Shown here: one piece after another, positions 53,844 to 61,700 of the stretch | How the letters are laid out: each line of letters begins with the position of its first letter | How positions within the stretch are numbered: position 1 is the stretch's first letter | Assembly: GCA_902774395.1 (NCBI GenBank) | Contig: CACYIK010000006.1 | Location: 1 to 64,000, forward strand | Origin: an uncultured Bacteroidota bacterium | Lineage (GTDB): Bacteria > Bacteroidota > Bacteroidia > Bacteroidales > P3 | Length of the DNA stretch: 64,000 nucleotides | Direction: 5' to 3' | Made by a program: the position numbers and the translations under genes | Notes under the pieces: generated by a model | Told to the model about the DNA's origin: nothing | Databases searched by the model: none | The model's input: the letters and a program-made list of their open reading frames with translations, nothing else

Positions 53844-54542
53844 TTATTTTTTGTTGTTCAATACTTTAGTCAATGCGCACATCTCGTCGAGGGAGGGACC
53901 TGTAACGGAACAGCTGCCGCCGGAAATTTCGGCGTTGATCCTGGGAGCAGCTATCAGCCTGTCGCCGAGCATGATGGCCAGATAGCGGCCGACGTTTTCG
54001 GCGGTGACCTGACGGAAGATTTCGGTGCCAACGCTATCGAACCTCCAGGCAACGTCTGTACTCAGTTTCCAGTCATCGACCCAGGCGGAGTCGATGTGGC
54101 TGCCGTCGAGGATGGGACGATGGTCGTCGTAGTAGACGCAGAGGAAGCGGTAGAGAGTGTCGCCGTCCATCGGGATACGATTCCAGAAGTAACGCTCGCC
54201 GATGACCTTCGCGTCCATATTTCTCTCTATGCCTTCGAAAAAGGCGGCGGTGTCGGAGGCATGAACAAGGAGACCGTCGTAGGTGTCCCACTCGTGTTTA
54301 AGGCTGTCGGGACGGCCTATCATCGCCATATGGACAAGATCCCTGTAGCGCTGGCTGTCGAAATTCAGCACATTCCAGAGACCGAAGTCGGCGGCAGTAT
54401 AGTGGGCACCGAAGACTTCGTCGGGATTGACATCACACCGAGGCTCATCGCTCTGCGGTGCCTCCACTTGGTTCTTGCAGGCGGCGACCAGCATCGTGGC
54501 GACCAGCATCAGCACTAAGATTTTTACTTGTTTCATTTCCAT
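53844..54542 (-). CDS. Lipoprotein with SecD-head-like C-terminus
   Basis: 232 aa from the ATG at 54542 (alternative 54536). Lipobox VAAC (Cys22). The central region (DGLLVHASDTAAFFEGIERN) has no recognised domain; the end NVGRYLAIMLGDRLIAAPRINAEISGG resembles the head subdomain of SecD ('laivldg.visap.i...i.gg'). It may be a stray SecDF P1-head protein acting on exported chains or simply a similar beta-alpha unit. First gene of the GPx operon; promoter at 54565-54572. Confidence 0.75.
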   Translation of the reverse strand: MEMKQVKILVLMLVATMLVAACKNQVEAPQSDEPRCDVNPDEVFGAHYTAADFGLWNVLNFDSQRYRDLVHMAMIGRPDSLKHEWDTYDGLLVHASDTAAFFEGIERNMDAKVIGERYFWNRIPMDGDTLYRFLCVYYDDHRPILDGSHIDSAWVDDWKLSTDVAWRFDSVGTEIFRQVTAENVGRYLAIMLGDRLIAAPRINAEISGGSCSVTGPSLDEMCALTKVLNNKK

Positions 54543-54564
54543 GGTTTTTGTGTGTTTCGCGGTG

Positions 54565-54572
54565 CAAAAGTA
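54565..54572 (-). promoter_or_regulatory. -7 box for lipoprotein-GPx operon
   Basis: TACTTTTG plus CACCGCG on the minus strand. Mirror image of the plus box at 54605-54612, with the same CACCGCGAAA downstream, so the two divergent promoters are nearly symmetric. Confidence 0.65.
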
Positions 54573-54604
54573 CATATTATTTCCAATATATCAGAAATTA
54601 ATTG

Positions 54605-54612
54605 TATTTTTG
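54605..54612 (+). promoter_or_regulatory. -7 box for C1B peptidase
   Basis: TATTTTTG plus CACCGCG, about 28 nt before the ATG at 54641. Confidence 0.7.
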
Positions 54613-54640
54613 CACCGCGAAATAATAAATCATTTATAAT

Positions 54641-56065
54641 ATGAAGATAAGACTCATTGCTTTAGCCATCGCTTCACTGCTGATTTTCGGCACAGCGACG
54701 GCACAGAAAAAGAAACAACAGGAGCAGTACAACGGCGGCATCACCACCGAGATGATGCAGCAGATGAAGAAGGGCTTCGGCGGCTCGGCCAGCGACAAGG
54801 CCCTCCGCAACATCATGGTGAACAACTCGCCGGCCAAGCTGGCCATGAACTACGAGAACGCCACCAAGTTCGACTCTCACTTCTCGAACCGCGTCATCAG
54901 CAAGGCCGTCACCGACCAGAAGTCGAGTGGCCGCTGCTGGATGTTCACCGGCATGAACGTGCTGCGCAACCAGGCCATCCGCCACCACAACCTGCCCGCC
55001 GACTTCCAGTTCTCGCAGGCCTACCTCTTCTTCTACGACCAGTTGGAGAAGAGCAACCTCTTCCTGCAGGCTGTGATTGACACGTATAAAAAGCCCATGA
55101 ACGACCAGGAGGTCGAGTGGCTCTTTAAAAACCCCATCGGCGACGGTGGCCAGTTCACCGGCGTGGCCAACCTCATCAGCAAGTACGGTCTTGTGCCCAG
55201 CGACGTGATGCCCGAGACCTTCAATACCAACAACACCTCCAGCATCAGCAACCTCATCGCCCTCAAGCTGCGTGAGGACGGTCTCCAGCTGCGCGAGATG
55301 GCCGCCCAGAAGGGCATGACCGCCGCCAAGCTGCAGGCCAAGAAGACCGAGATGCTCGGCACTATCTATCGCATGCTGGCCCTCACCATGGGCGAGCCCC
55401 CCGCACAGTTCACCTGGCAGCAGAAGGACGCCAAGGGCGAGATCGTGGAGACCGCCACCTACACCCCCATGGAGTTCTACGAGAAATTCGCCAAGACCGA
55501 CTTCTCGAAGTACTACATGGTGATGAACGACCCCACCCGCGAGTACTACAAGGTGTATGAGATCCAGTACGACCGCCACGTCTACGACGGCCAGAACTGG
55601 CGCTACCTCAACCTGCCCATGGAGGACATCGCCCCCATGTGCATCGCCTCCATCAAGGACAGCACCATGATGTACTTCAGCTGCGACGTGGGAAAATTCC
55701 TCAACCGTGACAACGGCCTCATGGACATGAACAACTACGACTACGAGAGCCTGATGGGCACCACCTTCGGCATGGATAAGAAGCAGCGCGTAGCCACCTT
55801 CGCCAGCGGCTCGAGCCACGCCATGACCCTCTGCGCCGTCGACCTCGACAAGGACGGCAAGCCCATGAAGTGGATGGTCGAGAACAGCTGGGGCCCCAAC
55901 TACGGCTGGCAGGGCAACCTCATCATGACCAACGACTGGTTCAACGAGTACATGTTCCGCGTGGTGCTCGAGGAGAAATATATCCCCGCCAACATCCGCG
56001 CCATGATGGACCAGAAGCCCATCATGCTCCCCGCCTGGGATCCGATGTTTGCTCCGGAAGAGTAG
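54641..56065 (+). CDS. Secreted C1B (PepC/bleomycin-hydrolase-like) peptidase
   Basis: 474 aa. Signal peptide (ATAQ cleavage) followed by a papain-like C1B domain: SSGRCWMFTG with nucleophile Cys (near 98), SHAMTLCAVD with His (near 393) and VENSWGPNYGWQG with Asn (near 415). The C1B group normally works as cytosolic aminopeptidase hexamers; the signal peptide here points to the periplasm or surface, the usual case in Bacteroidota. A second gene of this family lies at 57426. The C-terminus FAPEE keeps no T9SS tail. Confidence 0.93.
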   Translation: MKIRLIALAIASLLIFGTATAQKKKQQEQYNGGITTEMMQQMKKGFGGSASDKALRNIMVNNSPAKLAMNYENATKFDSHFSNRVISKAVTDQKSSGRCWMFTGMNVLRNQAIRHHNLPADFQFSQAYLFFYDQLEKSNLFLQAVIDTYKKPMNDQEVEWLFKNPIGDGGQFTGVANLISKYGLVPSDVMPETFNTNNTSSISNLIALKLREDGLQLREMAAQKGMTAAKLQAKKTEMLGTIYRMLALTMGEPPAQFTWQQKDAKGEIVETATYTPMEFYEKFAKTDFSKYYMVMNDPTREYYKVYEIQYDRHVYDGQNWRYLNLPMEDIAPMCIASIKDSTMMYFSCDVGKFLNRDNGLMDMNNYDYESLMGTTFGMDKKQRVATFASGSSHAMTLCAVDLDKDGKPMKWMVENSWGPNYGWQGNLIMTNDWFNEYMFRVVLEEKYIPANIRAMMDQKPIMLPAWDPMFAPEE

Positions 56066-56081
56066 CATTAAAAATGTTAAA

Positions 56082-56132
56082 ATAAACATAAAAGTTGATT
56101 CTGCATTTGGTGGAATCAACTTTTATGTTTAT
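56082..56132. promoter_or_regulatory. 20-bp palindromic operator at XRE promoter
   Basis: Perfect inverted repeat, arms 56082-56101 and 56113-56132 with 11-nt spacer. The right arm runs into the -7 box TATTTTTG (56130-56137) of the XRE gene, and the left arm lies where RNA polymerase and the -33 region would bind. As RNA the same repeat could also end the upstream peptidase transcript. Confidence 0.7.
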
Positions 56133-56145
56133 TTTTGCACCCAGT

Positions 56146-56457
56146 ATGAAAACAAACAAATTGATGGATGAAATCAGGGAGACGATGTCACCCGAGATGA
56201 AAAAACAAATGGAGTTATCGGTGAGCATTGCCAACCGTATCTATGAGATTCTCGAAGCAAAAGGTCTTTCTCAAAAAGATTTTGCCCGCATGATGGGCAA
56301 GACCGAAACCGAGGTGAGCCGTTGGCTGTCAGGCACACATAACATGACGATGGCCACCATTGCCAAAATTAGCACTGTCCTCGGAGAGGATATCATAGCT
56401 CCGGTTCGTCACATCCCCGCACCACGTCGTCGCCGAAACATTGCAGCGGTACTATAA
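56146..56457 (+). CDS. XRE-family HTH regulator (HigA-like), orphan
   Basis: 103 aa. Helix-turn-helix at about residues 35-75 (ILEAKGLSQKDFARMMGKTETEVSRWLSGTHNMTM, key residues quoted in part: LSQKDFA, EVSRWLSG). Features fit the DNA-binding antitoxins of higBA-type pairs, but no toxin gene lies next to it; upstream is a peptidase, downstream a terminator. The C-terminus (PAPRRRRN) is basic. The palindrome over its promoter suggests autorepression. An orphan antitoxin or a local regulator are both possible. Confidence 0.82.
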   Translation: MKTNKLMDEIRETMSPEMKKQMELSVSIANRIYEILEAKGLSQKDFARMMGKTETEVSRWLSGTHNMTMATIAKISTVLGEDIIAPVRHIPAPRRRRNIAAVL

Positions 56458-56493
56458 CCTCACATCAGTGCGACATTTACTTTATGAAAAAAA

Positions 56494-56528
56494 CGGAGAA
56501 TATTGAACTGATTCAATATTCTCCGCTT
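56494..56528. terminator. Bidirectional terminator
   Basis: 14-bp perfect stem CGGAGAATATTGAA, loop CTGA, flanked by AAAA and TTTTGTTTT; ends the XRE gene and the minus-strand membrane gene. Confidence 0.85.
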
Positions 56529-56558
56529 TTGTTTTAATAATAAAAAGATATCCTTTTA

Positions 56559-57047
56559 CTACTCTTTTCGTGTGTTTGCTTCTATCTTTGCAAGAAGTTG
56601 TACTATTGCCCAAAGTCCTAATTCAACGAGATAACCACCTAATGTAATGATAAACGGTGTAAAATCCCGACGATACGAACTTTCTGATAAGCATGAGAAC
56701 AAGGAAATTATAACAGCAACAGCACCCAGAAACATCATAACCGTTGCAAAAGTATGCCACCCGCTGGGTTCTTTGTCCTTGGATGTTCCATATCCTTTTT
56801 TTGAGATTCTTCTTATCTCATCATATTCCTCTTCGGTTAAAGTTTGCGCGGTATCGATCTTATATGCTTTGCGTTTAGCATCATAAGAATCATCAAACAG
56901 AGGATACTCCAGGGTGCATACCGAATCATCGGAATAGACACGTTCGCCAAGTTTAAGGTTCTCCAGTAGTTGCTGTTTCTCTTTTTCTCGTTCCAATGCT
57001 ATTTCCTCTTTTCTCTTTTCAATGTACTTCTGAATCCTCTCGTCCAT
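56559..57047 (-). CDS. Small membrane protein of unknown function
   Basis: 162 aa. N-terminal charged coiled coil (residues 1-32, Glu/Lys rich), acidic middle, two membrane helices (about 100-120 and 130-152) and a short basic tail. AT-richer than its neighbours. Its 5' leader (57048-57302) is long for such a gene and shares blocks with the leader of the G-protein operon. No family recognised. Confidence 0.65.
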   Translation of the reverse strand: MDERIQKYIEKRKEEIALEREKEKQQLLENLKLGERVYSDDSVCTLEYPLFDDSYDAKRKAYKIDTAQTLTEEEYDEIRRISKKGYGTSKDKEPSGWHTFATVMMFLGAVAVIISLFSCLSESSYRRDFTPFIITLGGYLVELGLWAIVQLLAKIEANTRKE

Positions 57048-57302
57048 ATCTTTCCGCCGTTTACTGTTGGCCCTTCAGTTCTTGTGCTCTTCCGCACCCC
57101 GTCGAGCAATAATACAAGAAGCGTGGTGCCGTGTACCACTTCTTCTAATGGAGGTCTTGAGATTACCTTTTGGCGGAGAAATAGAGAACAGCCCACGCTA
57201 ATACGCGCGAAGCCGTCATACTCTCTTGCGCCAAATGAAAGGTTCTCAAGTTTCCATTAGCAAGACGAAGATACAACGCTTCGTTTGATTTCCTTATGAA
57301 AT
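57048..57302 (-). other. Long leader of the membrane protein gene
   Basis: About 255 nt from promoter (-7 box at 57309-57316) to ATG. Shares the 18-nt block at 57266-57283 and a second block near 57103-57125 with the leader at 22919-23303. 57303-57369 holds the two divergent promoters only. Confidence 0.4.
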
Positions 57303-57308
57303 CGACTG

Positions 57309-57316
57309 CAAAATTA
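57309..57316 (-). promoter_or_regulatory. -7 box for membrane protein gene
   Basis: TAATTTTG plus CAGTCG on the minus strand; divergent from the box at 57370-57377. Confidence 0.6.
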
Positions 57317-57369
57317 CGATATTTATTTCATTCGGCAAAAAATATTTTCTCTACGTCACAAAAAATGTG

Positions 57370-57377
57370 TATCTTTG
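57370..57377 (+). promoter_or_regulatory. -7 box for second C1B peptidase
   Basis: TATCTTTG plus CACC, about 48 nt before the ATG at 57426. Confidence 0.7.
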
Positions 57378-57425
57378 CACCGCATTTTATGCGTATAATT
57401 AATAACAAAATACAACAATATCACA

Positions 57426-58682
57426 ATGAAGAAAGCATTTTTATTCCTTGGCGCTATGGCTATCTGCGCCAGCGCTGTGTTCGCACAGGATGAGAAAAAA
57501 GAGGACGAGGGCTACAAGTTCGACACCATCAAGGTGCTGCCCATCACCTCCGTCAAGAACCAGAACAACGCCGGTACCTGCTGGAGCTACTCTGGCATCG
57601 CCTTCCTCGAGAGCGAGCTGCTCCGCATGGGTAAGGGCGAGTACGACCTGAGCGAGATGTACGTGGTCGAGAAGACCTACAACGACCGCGCCTATGCCGC
57701 CGTGCGTACCCACGGTGACGTCTCCTTCAGCCAGGGCGGCGCTTTCAACGATGTCATCTACTGCCTCCGCAACTACGGCATGGTGCCCGACGCTGTGATG
57801 CCCGCCGGTAAGATGTACGGCGACACCCTGTCGAACCACACCGAGCTCAGCGCCCTCACCGACGTGATGGTCGAGGCCGTGGCCAAAGGCAAGCTGAAAA
57901 AACTCCAGATGAGCCCCGACGGCCAGCCCCTGTGGCAGAAAGCCATCGCCGCCGTCCACGCCATCTACCTGGGCGAGATCCCCGAGAAGTTCAAATACAA
58001 CGGCAAGGAGTACACCCCCAAGAGCTTCGGTGAGAGCCTCGGTCTGAACCCCGACGACTATGTCAGCATCACCAGCTTCACCCATCACCCCTTCTACGAG
58101 CAGTTCGTCATCGAGATTCAGGACAACTGGCGCTGGGGTCTGAGCTGGAACCTGCCGCTGGACGAGATGATGGAGGTCTTTGACTATGCCATCGAGAACG
58201 GCTACACCATCGCCTGGGGCGCCGACGTCAGCGAGCCCGGCTTCCGTTACAGCCGCAAGGGCTTCGCCGTCCTGCCCGCCACCGAGGCCCCCAAGGCCGG
58301 CGTGGGTAGCGACCAGGCCAAGTGGAGCGGCATGAAGGCCGCCGACATCGCCGACGAGGCCGCCAAGCACCCCACTCCTCAGCGCTGGGTGACCCAGGAG
58401 GAGCGCCAGCAGGCCTACGACAACTGGGAGACCACCGACGACCACGGCATGCTGATCTTCGGCACCGCCAAGGACCAAATGGGCAACGAGTACTACATGG
58501 TGAAGAACAGCTGGGGCCAGTACAATGGCGAGTTCGGCGGGAACTTCTTCTGCAGCAAGGCCTTCGTCCGCTACAAAACCATGAACATCGTGGTCCACAA
58601 GGACGCCATCCCCGCCCACATCAAGGCTAAACTCGGCATGACCGACACCAAAGCCAACACCAAGAAAGGCAAAAAGAAATAA
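57426..58682 (+). CDS. Secreted C1B papain-like peptidase
   Basis: 418 aa. Signal peptide (VFAQ cleavage), nucleophile in NAGTCWSYSG (Cys near 52), GAFNDVIYCLRNYGMVPD, His in TDDHGMLIFG (near 340) and Asn in VKNSWGQYNGEFGG (near 361). Shorter than the paralogue at 54641 and lacking its inserted helical region. The C-terminal tail is Lys-rich (KANTKKGKKK). Both enzymes sit within 3 kb and probably digest imported or surface peptides, with one pairwise difference in the pocket region being natural. Confidence 0.92.
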   Translation: MKKAFLFLGAMAICASAVFAQDEKKEDEGYKFDTIKVLPITSVKNQNNAGTCWSYSGIAFLESELLRMGKGEYDLSEMYVVEKTYNDRAYAAVRTHGDVSFSQGGAFNDVIYCLRNYGMVPDAVMPAGKMYGDTLSNHTELSALTDVMVEAVAKGKLKKLQMSPDGQPLWQKAIAAVHAIYLGEIPEKFKYNGKEYTPKSFGESLGLNPDDYVSITSFTHHPFYEQFVIEIQDNWRWGLSWNLPLDEMMEVFDYAIENGYTIAWGADVSEPGFRYSRKGFAVLPATEAPKAGVGSDQAKWSGMKAADIADEAAKHPTPQRWVTQEERQQAYDNWETTDDHGMLIFGTAKDQMGNEYYMVKNSWGQYNGEFGGNFFCSKAFVRYKTMNIVVHKDAIPAHIKAKLGMTDTKANTKKGKKK

Positions 58683-58700
58683 TCATACCTATTGATTAAA

Positions 58701-58734
58701 AAAAGCCCTCCGAGTTGTCGGAGGGCTTTTTTTT
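58701..58734 (+). terminator. Terminator after second C1B peptidase
   Basis: 13-bp stem AAAAGCCCTCCGA, loop GTTG, followed by TTTTTTTT; also suits the converging A2M-like gene. Confidence 0.85.
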
Positions 58735-58750
58735 GATAAAGGGAGGAATG

Positions 58751-61700
58751 CTATTGTCCGCTGAAACGAGAACGCACCTGCTGCGACTCCGTGTGGCAGC
58801 GGAACTCGGGGGCGTAGACGCTCTGCAGGGTGCAGATGCCGGTGGCAAAAGCTCCCGCATGGCGTACCCACAGGTCGTATTCCACGTAGTAGTGGCCTTC
58901 GTTGAGGCGGTCGATAAAGCAGTCGGCGGCCTCGTCGCGGATGTCGACATAGTAGCGCAAGCCGTCGTTCCAACACCAGCCGCTGGCGGTGCTCACAGGC
59001 TCGAAGCCTGCAGCACGCTGGTCGCGCAGCACCATTCGGTCGAGGTCGCGCTCACAATATATATCAATATGTACACGCACGCGCTCACCCACCTGCAGCT
59101 TCTGTCCGGGCTTGAGGAGCGTGAGGCTGCCGTCGGTGGCCACGGTGGAGAGGGTGCGGCGCAGGGTGATGCCCGTGCCCTCGGTGCGTATGCTGTCGAG
59201 GGGCGTGTCGTGGCTGTAGAAGACGGCACCCCAGGCGGGGAAGGGCGAGGTGGACCGCAACTCGATGGTGATTGCTTGATTGTCTGATTGCTTGATTGCA
59301 TAAGTGGCGGTGCGCGAGGTGTCGGGTGCAGCGAGTCCCTCAGGGGTGCGCAGGAGGGCGGCGACGGCCTGAGCGGTGGCCATGTCGGTGCGCCAGGTGG
59401 TGCCCTGGCGGTAGGAGAGAATCCACTGCTGGATGCGGCTCACGGCCTCCCAGTCGTGCATCACATCGGCCATAACGTCGACCATCAGGGCGGCGTCTTC
59501 GACCCTGAGGTCGTTCCAGTACATGCCCAGGCTGTCGGCCACATGGGCGCTCTCGCGGATAATTGTAGCCATGCGGACGGCCTCGGCGGTATCGCCCATG
59601 TGCAGGAGGGTCAGCGCCAGCTGTCCCTGGCTGCGAAGCGTAAGGTCGGGCTCCATGGTGTGCCTACGGGCCCGCTGCAGGTAGTAGGAGTAGGCTTGCC
59701 GCGTCAGGCTGTCGCACTTGTCCAGGGGTTTGAGGCCAAGCCAGAGGCTGCGGGTGTAGAGAATTGAAAATTGAGAATTGAGAATTGAAAATTGGCTGAC
59801 GGTGTCGCGCTTGTATTGCTCTAGGAGCTGGCGGTCGAGGTAGTCGATGGCTTTGATGTAGTCGCGGCGGTAGTAGCTATCGTCAGCCAGCGAGGGACAG
59901 GTGGCGAGGCGTTGCAGCACCGCTTCGGTGGTGTAGAGGCTGGCCTCGCGTCCTCCGGGCATCCAGCTCCATCCGCCGTCTCTCTGCTGTGCCTGCAGCA
60001 GGTCGTGCAGCTGCGACTTTATGCGCGAGGCGGCCTTTGTACGCTCCTTTTCGGTGGCGGAGGGGTTGAGCGAGGCGACATGGTCGACAAAGACGCTGTT
60101 GACCATATAGATATTGCCCGGCATACGGTGGCGCTTGAAGTATGGCAGCGCCTCGAAGGCGTAGTCCATGGGGCGTGCGGTAAAGACAATGTCGAGCGAG
60201 TCGCCCGCGCGGCGTGCGGGGAGGGTGTAGGTGCGGCTCACCTCGCTGCCGTCGGGGCTGCCGGCGATGTAGAGCAGGCGGCTGGTGGTCACGCGCTCCT
60301 TGTCCGAGAGGACAGGCAAGCTTCCGCGCTCGCCGTCGGTGTGGCTTCCGCTGCTGGCATATATCTTATACTCGGCGGTGGATTGGCAGTTGTTGTCGAC
60401 GACGAACCGGCATGAGGCCGGCGCTCCGGTGCGAGGCTCCAAGGTAACGGTGGTGTCGGCGACCCGCTTTCCCTCTATCTCGAAGCAGACCTTTGCCGTG
60501 AGGGTGCTGTCGGTGAGGTTGGAGACCTTGGCGCGCAGCTCTATGGTGTCGCCTTGGCGCAGGAAGCGTGGCAGCTGGGGCTGCACCATCAGTTCTTTCT
60601 GCGTCTGGACGACGCGTTCGAGCCCTCCGAGGGCGTAGTCGTCGGTCCAGGCGAAAGCCTTCACGCTCCACTGGGTGAGGGCGTCGGGCATGGTGAAGCT
60701 TACCGTGACACTGCCGTCCTTGCCGCTGCGCAGGGCAGGCTCGAAGAAGGCCAGCGTGGAGAGATTTTTTCGAATTGAAAATTGATTGGTGCCGTCGAAG
60801 TCGAATGCCGGCGCTATTTCGGCGATGGCATCCTTCGGGACATTGACCCCGGTGCGCTTGCGCACGCTGCCCTGCAGAGTCACCATGTCGCTCACGCCGC
60901 CGTCAGAATAGCCCATGCCTCCCAGGACGGTAACAACGTCCTCAACGCTGTTGCCGGGCATACGCTGGATGTCTTCGCTGCTCAGCCTCGCCCCATGCTC
61001 GGGGGCTCCAATCTCAATCACAGGCGCCTTATCATCCATAATAACTATTTCATCAAGGCTTACAGCCGACGGCGTGAGCTGGATATCGCATATCGTCGCT
61101 CCTGTTTTGGGGATATTAACCTTGTAAATAACTCTGTTATAGCCCACATATGAAATCTCGAGTTCATAGTTTCCGCTGGGGAGCAACTGGAAGAGGTAGC
61201 GGCCGTCGAAGTCGGTAGAGGCTCCGTTGAATTGTTTTCCGTTATATTTCAGCACCACGTTGACGAAGGGAAGTTCCTCGCCCGTTCTGGCATCGGTGAT
61301 GGTGCCCGCGAGGGTTCCTGCTCCATAGCGCATGGCAATCTGCTTGTGCCAGTCGTCCAGCGCCCACAGGGTGTAGCCCAGCTGCGGCTGGTAGCCTACG
61401 GTATAGACATTGAACGGGATGTTTTCAGGGCGGAAATGGCCAAAGCGTGTTTCGGAAATTATGATATTGGTTCGCGGGTAGTCGAAACGGTAGTCGAAAC
61501 GGTAGCCTCCACGGTCGATCCACGGATTTAAGCCGAAACGGAGCCTGCTGTATTGCTCAAGCGATTTATCGTACATGGTCATGCAGAGGTTGGCCTCGAT
61601 GCCTGCCGAGTCGGCGTCCATGATTCGCAGGCGCCACTGCTCCCGTTCGCCGGGCTGCAGCCGGTCGCGGAAGGTCTCGGTCTCTATCTTGCATTGCAGT

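Noticed and set aside
57048-57302. 5' extension of the membrane protein gene or a hidden gene
   Set aside because: Frames are broken by stops, and the promoter lies upstream of the whole leader.
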